Shown here: one piece after another, positions 53,530-61,756 of the stretch
Position numbering within the stretch: position 1 is the first letter of the stretch
Layout of the letters: every line of letters starts with the position of its first letter
Origin: DATJCV01 sp963707665
GTDB taxonomy: Bacteria > Pseudomonadota > Gammaproteobacteria > Burkholderiales > Burkholderiaceae_D
NCBI GenBank assembly: GCA_963707665.1
Contig: CAVPQU010000005.1
Span: forward strand, 186,001 to 250,000
Length of the DNA: 64,000 nucleotides
Direction: 5' to 3'
Position numbers and translations under genes: made by a program
Notes under the pieces: generated by a model
Database searches by the model: none
Told to the model about the DNA's origin: nothing
Seen by the model: the letters and a program-made list of their open reading frames with translations, nothing else

Positions 53530-54894
53530 ATGTCGAACTTCAAGTTCAAAAACGGGACGACGCCCGATGTTTCGCGCCGTGATGTACTGCATCTGGGCGC
53601 AGGCGTTGCCGGTGCGGCGCTGCTTGCGGGTTTTGGAAACGTGCGCTGGGCCTATGCCGCGGACAAGCCGGCCATCGGTACCTGGCCGGCCGGTTCGCAG
53701 GGCAATACGGTGTATATCGGTGCCGCGGTGCCGCTTACCGGCACCTACGCGGTGCAGGGCGAGGACGAGCGCAAGGGCATGGAACTCGCCATCGAGCACA
53801 TCAATACCAACCATGAATTGATGAAGAAACTCGCGCCGAAGGTGAATAGCGGCGTGCTCGGCAAGAAGGTAGGGTTCCTGTCGGCCGACTCGGCGGCAAA
53901 GCCGAACCAGGCATTGCAGGTCGAGCAGACTTTCATCAATCAGAACAAGATCGTCGCGATGATCGGCTCGACCTCTTCGGCCGTGGCGGTGGCGCTCAAC
54001 AAATTTGCGCAGCGCGAGAAGATCCTTTACATGGCCGGAATTTCCGGTTCCAACGACACCACCGGCAAGGACTGCGTGCGTTACGGATTCCGCCAGGGTT
54101 TCTACGGAGAGATGGCGGCCAACGCGATCGGCCCGATTCTGGTGAAGCAATTCGGCAAGAACCGCAAGGCCGCGTTCATGACGCCGGACTACACCTACGG
54201 TCACACCACGACCAAATCCGTCAACGACTACCTGACCCAGGAAGCCGGCTGGCAGATGGTGACCAATCAGGTGTCGCCGCTCGGCACCCAGGACTTCAGC
54301 CAGTACCTCACCAATATCGCCAATTCCGGCGCCGAATTCCTGATCAACGTCAACTGGGGGCGTGACGCCGTGTTGTCCAGTCAGCAGGCGAAGCAGTTCG
54401 GCTTGCTGCCGAAGATGACGCTGGTGATTCCTTACCAGATTCCGTTCTTGGCCAAAGAAGCCGGGGTGGACATCACGGCTGGCGTTTTTGCGGCGACCGA
54501 TTTCTGGTGGACGCTGGAGGATAAGTATCCGCTGGCCAAGCTGTTCGTCGAATCGTTCCAGAAAAAATATGGCTATCGGCCGGAATGGGGCGCAGAAAAC
54601 GGCTATGTCAGCTTCGCCCACTGGGCGCGCATGGTGACCGAGGCGAACAGCTTCTATCCGCCCGACGTCATCAAGCAGTACGAAAAGGGCGAGACCATCC
54701 CGTCGCTGCTCGGCGATGTTCACTACCGACCGCAAGATCATCAGTGCGTGCGCCCGGTCGTGATCGTGCGCGGCAAAGCCAAGAAGGACATGAAGAATCC
54801 CGAGGACTTCTGGGAAGTGGTCGAAATCGTCGCGGGCGACAAGGTGATCCAGCCGCCGGATGCCTTCGGCTGCAAGCTGGGCGATTACACCTGA
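53530..54894 (+). CDS. Branched-chain amino-acid/small-acid ABC transporter substrate-binding protein (LivK-type, Tat signal)
   Basis: This 454-residue periplasmic type I binding protein probably carries a twin-arginine signal: SRRDVLHLGAGVAGAALLAG (Arg16-Arg17) with cleavage after AYA near residue 43. The mature part has YIGAAVPLTGTYAVQGEDERKG, GSTSSAVAVALNKFAQREKI, SGSNDTTGKDCVRYGFRQGF and PDYTYGHTTTKSVNDY, typical of the LivJ/UrtA/FmdD group. Tat export suggests folding before export. The ligand may be an amino acid, urea, amide or short acid. It is the first gene of livK-H-MG-F. Confidence 0.9.
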   Translation: MSNFKFKNGTTPDVSRRDVLHLGAGVAGAALLAGFGNVRWAYAADKPAIGTWPAGSQGNTVYIGAAVPLTGTYAVQGEDERKGMELAIEHINTNHELMKKLAPKVNSGVLGKKVGFLSADSAAKPNQALQVEQTFINQNKIVAMIGSTSSAVAVALNKFAQREKILYMAGISGSNDTTGKDCVRYGFRQGFYGEMAANAIGPILVKQFGKNRKAAFMTPDYTYGHTTTKSVNDYLTQEAGWQMVTNQVSPLGTQDFSQYLTNIANSGAEFLINVNWGRDAVLSSQQAKQFGLLPKMTLVIPYQIPFLAKEAGVDITAGVFAATDFWWTLEDKYPLAKLFVESFQKKYGYRPEWGAENGYVSFAHWARMVTEANSFYPPDVIKQYEKGETIPSLLGDVHYRPQDHQCVRPVVIVRGKAKKDMKNPEDFWEVVEIVAGDKVIQPPDAFGCKLGDYT

Positions 54895-54899
54895 CGCTG

Positions 54900-54925
54900 C
54901 ATGCCGGCCTTTGATGGCCGGCATG
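54900..54925 (+). repeat. 10-bp hairpin directly after livK
   Basis: CATGCCGGCC (54900-54909) pairs perfectly with GGCCGGCATG (54916-54925) around TTTGAT, starting five bases after the stop codon. Hairpins after binding-protein genes are known to protect the upstream message and lower downstream expression, giving an excess of binding protein. No T-tract follows. Confidence 0.8.
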
Positions 54926-55034
54926 GCTGAAGGTGTCTGTCTGCCCGCTGCCGATCTGGCAGCGGGTATCCATATCTCCGGCGAGTGGTTCCATCGCCAT
55001 AAACCGAATCGATCTTCGATCAGGGCGGGGTAGC

Positions 55035-55910
55035 GTGGTCAACTGGGCTAATTTCATATCGCAATGTTTCAACGGGCTGGTGCTGGGCGCGTTGCTGGCG
55101 CTCATTTCTTCCGGCCTGACGATCATTTACGGCACCTTGGGCGTGCTCAATCTTGCGCACGGCGCAATGTTCATGCTCGGAGGGTATGCCGGCTGGGTGG
55201 CGTTCACCTACTCCGGCTCTTTCGTGGTGGCGGTCATCGTCGGCGCACTTTTCGTGATGCTGGTGGGAGTGGTGACCGAGCGGCTGATCATCCGTCATTT
55301 TTATTCGCGGCCGCCTGAAGACCAGTTGCTGGTCACCTTCGGCCTGGGCATCGTCTTCGTCGAAGCGGTGCGCTTCTTCTTCGGCAGCCTGTCGAACACG
55401 GTGCCGCCGCCGGCGCCGCTGGTCGGCATTACGAATCTCGGTTTCATGGTCTATCCGACCTATAGGCTGGCGCTGCTCGGGATTATTACAGTGGCGCTGC
55501 TGTTGCTGTATTTCGTCCTGTATCGAACGCGAATAGGGATGATCGTGCGCGCCGGGATCGAGGATTCGGTGATGGTCGATTCGCTCGGCATCAACGTCTA
55601 CCGGGTCTTCACGCTGGTGTTCGGCATTGGCGCCATGGCGGCCGGATTTGCCGGCATCGTCAATGCGCCGGTGGTCTCGATCGCACCCGACGTCGGCGAA
55701 GCCATCCTGGTGCAAACCTTCGTGGTCGTCGTCATCGGGGGTGTCGGCTCCTTTCCCGGTGCGGTGCTGGGAGGGCTCATCGCCGGCGAGATTATCAGCC
55801 TCACCTCGATGGTCAATCCCGCTTATTCCTATGTCATGTTATTCATCGCGATGACGCTGGTTCTGGTGCTCCGTCCCCGTGGACTGCTCGGCGCCGCTGG
55901 TCGCGAATAA
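55035..55910 (+). CDS. livH: LivH-type ABC transporter permease
   Basis: The 291-residue inner-membrane permease has about eight helices: FNGLVLGALLALISSGLTIIYG, GVLNLAHGAMFMLGGYAGW, the LAHG motif, GFAGIVNAPVVSIAPDVGE and VIGGVGSFPGAVLGGLIAGE, the conserved cytoplasmic loop for contact with the ATPase. A GTG at 55035 (VVNWANFISQ) with GGGCGGGG upstream is chosen; an upstream frame adds a non-conserved leader. Confidence 0.93.
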   Translation: MVNWANFISQCFNGLVLGALLALISSGLTIIYGTLGVLNLAHGAMFMLGGYAGWVAFTYSGSFVVAVIVGALFVMLVGVVTERLIIRHFYSRPPEDQLLVTFGLGIVFVEAVRFFFGSLSNTVPPPAPLVGITNLGFMVYPTYRLALLGIITVALLLLYFVLYRTRIGMIVRAGIEDSVMVDSLGINVYRVFTLVFGIGAMAAGFAGIVNAPVVSIAPDVGEAILVQTFVVVVIGGVGSFPGAVLGGLIAGEIISLTSMVNPAYSYVMLFIAMTLVLVLRPRGLLGAAGRE

Positions 55911-55923
55911 TCGCCATCTACCA

Positions 55924-57771
55924 ATGCTCAAACAACGCCCTTTTCTCGTCGAAATAGTGACGCTCCTGGCCTTGATCGCAGTGCCTTTCGTGCTGCCCCA
56001 TCTTGGCTTCGCGCCGACTACGATCAACCGCATCCTGATATGGGGTTTGGTCGGAATCGGCTTTGACCTCCTATTCGGTTATACCGGCCTGCTTTCGTTC
56101 GGTCAGTCCGCGTTCTTCGGCAGCGGCGGCATGTTTGCCGCCTATCTGCTGACGCAGACTTCATTTACCAATACGATTGCGGCGCTCTTGCTTGGCACCA
56201 TTGTGGCCGGCATCATCGGCTATCTGGTCGGCCTGGTCGCACTGCGGCGCACTGGCATCTACTTCGCCATGATTACAGTGGCGATTGCCGAGGTGTTTTT
56301 CTTCGTCGAGTTCAACCCCTTGTCGGCCTTTACTGGCGGCGAGAACGGCCTGCCTGGCGTGCCGACCCCGAACCTGCCGCTCGGCTTCATGACCATCGAG
56401 TTCAACGACAACCGGTCGATGTACGGCTTCTTCGCATTCTGCTACTTCGTCGGCCTGGTGATTGCGCTGCGTATCGTGCGCTCGCCGTTCGGGCTGGTGC
56501 TGCGCGCGATTCGCGATAACCCGCGGCGGGCGCAAGCCCTGGGCCACAACATCCACCGCTACAAGCTGGCTGTGTTCGTGATCGCCGCCATGTATTCGGG
56601 TTTCGCCGGCGGCCTGTTGGGCATGATGCAGGGCTTCATGCCGCCAGATGCCTTCATGTTCGCGACCTCGGGCGAGATCGTGATACAGACCGCCATTGGC
56701 GGCGCCGGCACGCTGTTCGGCCCCTTGCTGGGGGCGGCGGTGTGGCTCTCTCTGAGCGATTTCTTCCAGACCACGCTGAATCTCGGCGGCACCTGGAAAC
56801 TGATCCTCGGCATCGTGTTCGTGCTCCTGGTTTGCTTCCTGCGCCGTGGCCTGGTTGGCGCCATCTCTGATCTGTATCACCTGGCAAGGGGTGACAGGAA
56901 AGCGGCCAGGCAGCCGGCCAGACCGGCACCGGTGGCAGTAGCGGTGGCATCGGCGCCCGCCGCGCCGGTAGTGGCGCTGCCCGGGCGCAGCCCGAGCAGC
57001 GGCAAGAGCGGTCCTATCCTGCAGACTTCCGGTCTGTCCAAGCACTACGGTGGCCTGGCCGCCAACAGCGATATCGACTTCACCGTCAACTATGGCGAGA
57101 TACGCGGCGTGATCGGGCCGAACGGCGCCGGCAAGAGTACTTTTTTCAATATGCTGACCTGTGAGATCGTGCCTTCCGCCGGCAAGATCGTGTTCGAGAA
57201 TCGCGACATCACCATCATGGGCGTCGCCGACGCCTGCCAGCTCGGACTGACCAAGAGCTACCAGATCAACCAGTTATTCGAGCGGCTCACCGTCAGACAG
57301 AATCTGATGATTGCGGCACTCGGCCTGCTGCGGGGGAAATTCAAGCTCGATCTGTTCAAAAGTCTGCCCAAGGTGAAAGGCCTGAGTGAGCAAGTCGAGC
57401 ACACGGCGGCGCTGGTTCATTTGACGGCACGGATCGATACGCCGGTTTCTGAACTTGCCTATGGCGAGAAGCGGCGGCTGGAGATCGGGATGGCGCTCGC
57501 AACTGCACCGAGCCTGCTGCTGCTCGACGAACCGCTGGCCGGCATGAGTCCACAGGAGCGCGTCGAAACGGTGGCACTGCTGAAATCGATTGCCGTGGGG
57601 CGCACGATGATTGTCATCGACCACGACATGGACTCGCTTTTTGAACTGGTCGAGAAAATCACGGTACTACAGGAGGGGCGTGTGCTCATCGAAGGGTCGC
57701 CCGAGGAGATCAAGAGCAATCCAAAAGTTCAGGAAGCCTATCTCGGCGGCATCCATGGAGAACTGGTATGA
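55924..57771 (+). CDS. Fused LivM permease and LivG ATPase
   Basis: This 615-residue protein joins two liv subunits. Residues about 1-320 are the LivM permease (GLLSFGQSAFFGSGGMFAAYL, LRAIRDNPRRAQALGHN, GGAGTLFGPLLGAAVWL). A Pro/Ala-rich linker (about 325-365) leads to the LivG ATPase: Walker A GVIGPNGAGKST, signature-like LAYGEKRRLEIGMAL, Walker B LLLLDEPLAGM and switch His in IVIDHDMDSLFEL. LivM-LivG fusions are known in some Betaproteobacteria. It overlaps livF by 4 bp. Confidence 0.93.
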   Translation: MLKQRPFLVEIVTLLALIAVPFVLPHLGFAPTTINRILIWGLVGIGFDLLFGYTGLLSFGQSAFFGSGGMFAAYLLTQTSFTNTIAALLLGTIVAGIIGYLVGLVALRRTGIYFAMITVAIAEVFFFVEFNPLSAFTGGENGLPGVPTPNLPLGFMTIEFNDNRSMYGFFAFCYFVGLVIALRIVRSPFGLVLRAIRDNPRRAQALGHNIHRYKLAVFVIAAMYSGFAGGLLGMMQGFMPPDAFMFATSGEIVIQTAIGGAGTLFGPLLGAAVWLSLSDFFQTTLNLGGTWKLILGIVFVLLVCFLRRGLVGAISDLYHLARGDRKAARQPARPAPVAVAVASAPAAPVVALPGRSPSSGKSGPILQTSGLSKHYGGLAANSDIDFTVNYGEIRGVIGPNGAGKSTFFNMLTCEIVPSAGKIVFENRDITIMGVADACQLGLTKSYQINQLFERLTVRQNLMIAALGLLRGKFKLDLFKSLPKVKGLSEQVEHTAALVHLTARIDTPVSELAYGEKRRLEIGMALATAPSLLLLDEPLAGMSPQERVETVALLKSIAVGRTMIVIDHDMDSLFELVEKITVLQEGRVLIEGSPEEIKSNPKVQEAYLGGIHGELV

Positions 57772-58466
57772 GCCTGCTCGAAGTCAGTGGTCTGAATAGT
57801 TATTACGGCGACAGCCACATCCTGTTCGACGTTTCGCTCCACGTCGAAAAAAATGAGGTGGTCGCGCTGCTCGGTCGTAACGGTGCCGGCAAGTCGACCA
57901 CGCTCAAGAGCTTGATGGGGGTGGTCCGGCCCAGGGTTGGCAACGTCAGGCTCGACGGCGAAGAGCTGGTCGGCAAAAAGCCGCATGCGATTGCCAGGGT
58001 CGGGATGCAACTGGTACACGAGGAACGGCGCATCTTCGGCAGTCTCAACGTCGAAGAAAACCTCATCCTCTCCGGGCTGACGGCCGACAACAAATGGCCG
58101 CTCGAACGCATCTACGAGATGTTTCCCCGTCTCAAGGAGCGGCGCACCAGTCGCGGCACCGACCTTTCCGGCGGCGAGCAGCAGATGCTGGCGATTGCGC
58201 GCGCGCTGGTGCGCGATCCCAAGATCATTCTGCTCGACGAACCGTTCGAGGGACTGGCCCCGGTCATCGTGCAGAACCTGGTGCAAGTCTGCCGCGATCT
58301 GGCAAAAGCCGGCCAAACCATCGTTCTGGTCGAACAGAACCTGGCCGCCACCTTGACGCTGGCAAGCCGCGTCTACATCCTCAATAATGGTCATATCGTG
58401 CATGAAGGTCCGGCCAAAGAACTCAAGTGCCAGCCAGACATCCTGCAGCGCTATCTTGGGGTGTAG
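57768..58466 (+). CDS. livF: LivF-type ABC transporter ATPase
   Basis: The 232-residue ATPase has Walker A LLGRNGAGKSTTLKSL (about residues 36-51), signature LSGGEQQMLAIARALV, Walker B IILLDEPFEGLAP and a switch region IVLVEQNLAATLTLASRVYIL. It is the second ATPase of the importer and follows the LivMG fusion by a 4-bp ATGA overlap. No dedicated regulator gene follows. Confidence 0.95.
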   Translation: MSLLEVSGLNSYYGDSHILFDVSLHVEKNEVVALLGRNGAGKSTTLKSLMGVVRPRVGNVRLDGEELVGKKPHAIARVGMQLVHEERRIFGSLNVEENLILSGLTADNKWPLERIYEMFPRLKERRTSRGTDLSGGEQQMLAIARALVRDPKIILLDEPFEGLAPVIVQNLVQVCRDLAKAGQTIVLVEQNLAATLTLASRVYILNNGHIVHEGPAKELKCQPDILQRYLGV

Positions 58467-58496
58467 GCTGGCATGGCCGCCGTGACGGGGCAGGGT

Positions 58497-58518
58497 GGCC
58501 GGCCTCAGCGAGCCGGCC
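58497..58518. repeat. GC-rich hairpin downstream of livF
   Basis: GGCCGGC (58497-58503) and GCCGGCC (58512-58518) form a perfect 7-bp stem with an 8-base loop 30 bp after the livF stop. There is no T-tract. The rest of the 280-bp gap to dadA shows no gene. Confidence 0.45.
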
Positions 58519-58746
58519 AGGCCGTCCGCTTTAACTGCTCGTGTCTGCGCTCGGTTGGCAAGGAAGCCGACTGGCGGCAGGGCGCGGGCAGTCATCCGAA
58601 ACGAAGACCTGCGCCACTCGTACCTGGCGATTCTAATCCATCCGCGACCGCGCACCGCAGTCGCACTCCTGTTACCGGCGCACTCCATCCACGGCGGTCC
58701 GCCGGTTTTCCTTGCGGCGAGTGAGACACCGGCGGCCGAGGGGTGG

Positions 58747-60007
58747 CTACCACTGGAATGGCGCGGCGTCGATCGCCGGCGTGCGCCCGGCGATCCGGTC
58801 CGCCAGCAGTTCGGCGCTGCCGCAGGCCAGGGTCCAGCCGAGCGCGCCGTGGCCGACGTTCAAGTACAGGTTCTTCAGTGGCGAGGCGCCGACGATCGGC
58901 ACGCCGGTCGGCGTCGCCGGCCGGAATCCGGCCCACGGCGCCAGCGCCGCGGTATCGGGCCAGTCAGCATGCGCCGGAAACAGTTCGCGCACGCCCTGCA
59001 CCAGTTCCGCCACCGCGCGCGGCGGGATGGCGGCGCTGCGGCCGACCAGCTCAAGCCGACCGGCCACCCGCAGCCGGTCGTCCAGCCGCGCATAGACGAT
59101 CTTGCGCGAAATGTCGGTGATCGATACTCGCGGCGCCGACTGTGGCGTCGGATCCTGCAGCGGCACCGTGATGCTGTAGCCCTTCAGCGGATAGATCGGC
59201 AGCGTAAAGCCGGCCTGGCGCGCAAACGCCGAGCTGTCGGCGCCGAGCGCCAGGACGAAGGCATCCGCCTGCAGATCGGCGCCGCCGGCGCGCACCGATT
59301 TCAGGCGGCCGCCGGCGGCGTCGAGCGCGTCGATCGGGCTGGACGCGGCGAAGCGGAATTGCGGATGCGCGCGCATCAGTTCCAGCAAACCACGGCAAAA
59401 CTGCGCGCAATCGCCAACTTCCTCGCTTTCGGTATATACGCCGCCGGCCCAGCGCCGGCTGCCGGCCGCCAGCGCCGGTTCGATTTCCAGGCAGCGCGCC
59501 GCATCCAGCACTTGCTGCTGGCAGCCGTAGTCGGCCTGGAACGCCGACTTGCTGGCGCGCGCCCTGCAGCGCTTGCGGGTCGTCGTACATCACCAGCTTG
59601 CCGGCGCGGCGGAAGGCGAATTCGAACGGCAGCGCCGGCAGCATCCGGTGCAACCGGTCGCGGCTCAGGAACGCCAGCTGCAGCAATTCGAGCGTGGTGC
59701 GTTGCGCGCGCTGGCGGGTGCAGGCGGCCAGGAATTTTAAAAGCCACTGCCATTGCGCCGGGTCGGCCTGCGGTCGCAGGGTCAGCGGCGACGCGGAACT
59801 GAACAGGTAATGCGCCCAGTGGGTCCAGATCGACGGGTCGGCCAGCGGCGCCACATACGAATAGCTGAGCTGGGCGCCGTTGCCGAAACTGGTGCCGCCG
59901 CCGGCTTCCGGCAGCGCGTCCACCAGCGTCACCTGATGGCCGTCTTCCAGCAGGCGCCAAGCCGAGGTCACGCCGATGACGCCGGCGCCCAGTACGCAGA
60001 TATGCAT
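58747..60007 (-). pseudogene. dadA: D-amino-acid dehydrogenase (small subunit type), frameshifted
   Basis: DadA is an FAD enzyme at the inner membrane that oxidatively deaminates D-amino acids such as D-alanine. The N-terminus (MHICVLGAGVIGVTSAWRLLEDGHQVTLVD) is in one frame down to about 59560; the rest (QADYGCQQQVLDAARCLEIE, GGVYTESEEVGDCAQF, PLKGYSITVP and C-terminal VGHGALGWTLACGSAELLAD) is in another to 58747. One extra base in the GC palindrome at 59554-59565 explains the split; the corrected length is about 419 residues. The ATG at 60007 is the conserved start. Confidence 0.92.
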
Positions 60008-60146
60008 GAAAATCCTTGGAAAAGATGAGATGCCGGGGCGCTCGGACGGCGGCACCGGCCTGGCCCGGCGCACTATTTTGACACTTTCGCCGACGGCGGG
60101 CGATGGCATTGGGCGATACGCGGCTTCGGCGGCCGCCAAACTCCAC

Positions 60147-60152
60147 TACAAT
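60147..60152 (+). promoter_or_regulatory. Probable -10 element of rnpB
   Basis: TACAAT at 60147-60152 lies 7 bp before the predicted RNA 5' end at 60160. No strong -35 is seen at 16-18 bp upstream; a TTGACA at 60078-60083 is too far away to pair with it. Confidence 0.5.
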
Positions 60153-60159
60153 GGCGTCC

Positions 60160-60546
60160 GAAGCAAGCCAGACAGCCGCTGGCCACCGATGGTGACATCG
60201 ATGGCGGGAGGAAGGTCCGGACTCCATAGAGCAGGGTGACGGTTAACGGCCGTCCGCTGAAAGCCATCAGCGCAGTGCCTTCGGGCGTTGCGTCCGGTAT
60301 AAGGCGAGGAATAGGGCCACAGAGACGAGTCTTTGGGACTGGGCAGGGCGCAAGCCTTCCTCGGTCACAAAGGGTGAAACGCGGTAACCTCCACCTGGAG
60401 CAATTCCAAATAGGCACGCGGTGATGTTGCTCGCGGAGCGTGCGGGTAGGAAGCTTGAGCCGTGAAGTAATTCACGGCCTAGAGGAATGGCTGTCATAAC
60501 GGGGCGACCCGTCGTAACAGAATCCGGCCTATCGGCTTGCTTCATT
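60160..60546 (+). ncRNA. rnpB: RNase P RNA (class A)
   Basis: This is the catalytic RNA that matures tRNA 5' ends. Conserved elements appear in order: GGGAGGAAGGTCCGGACTCC near 60205, ATAGGGCCACAGAGACGAGT near 60312, GGTGAAACGCGGTAACCTCC near 60372, CCAAATAGGCACGCG near 60407 and AGAGGAATGGCTGTC near 60481. The 5' end GAAGCAAGCC (60160-60169) pairs with 3' GGCTTGCTTC (60534-60543), defining helix P1. A run of T residues follows (60545-60549). It is transcribed divergently from dadA. Confidence 0.97.
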
Positions 60547-61035
60547 TTTATTCCATGTCGGTGCTCAAGCCTGTATTTTGTGCACCGTAGAGTATGCGTC
60601 CAAAGCCGATATTTTTCGCCTGAAATAAGGCCGATGTGTTGAGAGTATGTTGTCGGCATCAGAGCTGCAGCGACCGGTGCGCCGCTCGCGTCAACTGCCG
60701 GATGGTGCGCACGAGAGCGCTTGATGTGGCTCAACGCGGGCCGTGCGTATCTGGTTAAGATCGCTAATGGAGCCGGTTGGCCGTGGGATGGAACGCAGCG
60801 GGCAGAAGCGGACTGGTGATTCTGTGTCGTGCCTCTCCGGCATGTCGCAAATCGCGCCGTGTATCGTTCGCGCTTTCATCCCACGACCAACCGGCTTCGC
60901 GTCTGACTCAAGCATCACCGGCTACGGCCAGCCACGGTTGGCATGCTTGTTCTGTGTACGATTCGTTTCCATGCTGCGCCGCATTCGCTTCGATGCGCCT
61001 GAGCGGGCCCCTTTGCCATCGTCAAGGTCAGAGCC
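60547..61035. other. Intergenic region downstream of rnpB
   Basis: This 489-bp stretch has no recognisable gene. It contains a 20-bp near-perfect inverted repeat (60771-60896). Open frames crossing it on both strands translate each arm as PVGRGM or PRPTG, but they have no other protein character. Confidence 0.55.
60771..60896. repeat. Large inverted repeat downstream of rnpB
   Basis: AGCCGGTTGGCCGTGGGATG (60771-60790) and CATCCCACGACCAACCGGCT (60877-60896) are inverted copies with 19 of 20 matches, separated by 86 bp. Partial complementarity continues inside the arms. This could be a hairpin RNA, a small non-autonomous mobile element or a repeat-family member. Confidence 0.8.
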
Positions 61036-61194
61036 ATGAACCTGCACTTGAGTCTCACGCCGCTGATTTCGCTGATCGCGGGCATTTTGATCCTGATCAT
61101 GCCGCGCTTGTTGAATTTCATCGTTGCGATTTATCTGATCGTAATCGGCCTGGTCGGGATTTTCGGCGTCTCCGGCATGAACTGGTCGGCTTGA
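61036..61194 (+). CDS. DUF3096 small membrane protein
   Basis: This 52-residue microprotein, MNLHLSLTPLISLIAGILIL followed by IMPRLLNFIVAIYLIVIGLVG, fits the DUF3096 family: two short hydrophobic helices joined by a MPRLLN turn. Its function is unknown. The ATG at 61036 lies 5 bases after AGGTCAGAG, a weak ribosome site. It is alone between rnpB and the division cluster. Confidence 0.8.
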   Translation: MNLHLSLTPLISLIAGILILIMPRLLNFIVAIYLIVIGLVGIFGVSGMNWSA

Positions 61195-61471
61195 GGCCGC
61201 TAGCCCTTTTAGCGTCATGCGCGACATGCCCGAGCACAGTTTGAGCGGCATGGTCCATCACTAAACTCTATCCTCGGTCCTCTATCGCGATACGCCGACG
61301 GCACTCGCCCGGCGTTCTGACTCCTCTCTGATTACATCACGCCGTAGCTCGTGATTCTCATCGATTGTCGCCAGCACAGGTTCCGGCGATATGCCCGTTC
61401 AGCGACATGGCGCAATCGACTGCACGAAATTTCTTTGTGTGCGTTTTCACCATTTCCGGATATTTCGCAAA

Positions 61472-61485
61472 AAACACATGTGTTT
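61472..61485. promoter_or_regulatory. Perfect 14-bp palindrome AAACACATGTGTTT
   Basis: AAACACATGTGTTT is fully self-complementary and lies in the AT-rich leader about 285 bp upstream of mraZ. Such a palindrome could be a transcription-factor site; the factor is not identifiable. Confidence 0.4.
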
Positions 61486-61620
61486 ATGTAATGCAAGACT
61501 TTGAGTATGTTTTATAAGTCCTTAATTTATCAAGAGTTTCGTTTTTTCACTTTTTCTCCATCCTTGCGCTAAGTCGTTGACTTTACTCGAATATTTCCTG
61601 TTTGCACTGTTTTATATCGC

Positions 61621-61680
61621 TTGACCGGAAATAGTCCATCCTCTAAAGTGGGTAATAGTGTGAAAAAGTGCATTTTTGTG
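61621..61680 (+). promoter_or_regulatory. Candidate mraZ promoter with MraZ-binding repeats
   Basis: A -35 TTGACC (61621-61626) and -10 TAAAGT (61644-61649) have 17-bp spacing. GTG occurs at exact 10-bp intervals at 61648, 61658, 61668 and 61678, the first in GTGGG. MraZ is known to bind TGGG-N5 or GTGGG-type direct repeats of 10-bp period in the promoter of its own operon. Overlap with the -10 fits autorepression. Confidence 0.6.
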
Positions 61681-61756
61681 GAATTTTTTGCATTTTTCCC
61701 GGTCGTTTTTTCGGCCGCAAAACTCGCCTTTTATCGGCAGCAACAGGAGCTTTACA

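Larger units (their letters stand above)
61195..61756 (+). other. AT-rich regulatory region upstream of the dcw cluster
   Basis: This 562-bp gap has no gene. From about 61440 it becomes much more AT-rich than the surroundings. It includes a 14-bp palindrome at 61472-61485, a candidate promoter at 61621-61649 and the repeated GTG motif for MraZ at 61648-61680. Confidence 0.65.

Noticed and set aside
53407..54924. Minus-strand open frame of about 505 codons opposite livK
   Set aside because: It is the complement of a clearly coding binding-protein gene and shows no family similarity.
60078..60083. TTGACA as the -35 of rnpB
   Set aside because: It is more than 60 bp from the TACAAT -10 element, so it cannot pair with it.
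60743..61039. Possible protein spanning the inverted repeat downstream of rnpB
   Set aside because: Both arms translate to mirrored PVGRGM and PRPTG strings, the expected outcome of an inverted repeat, and the remainder looks non-coding.
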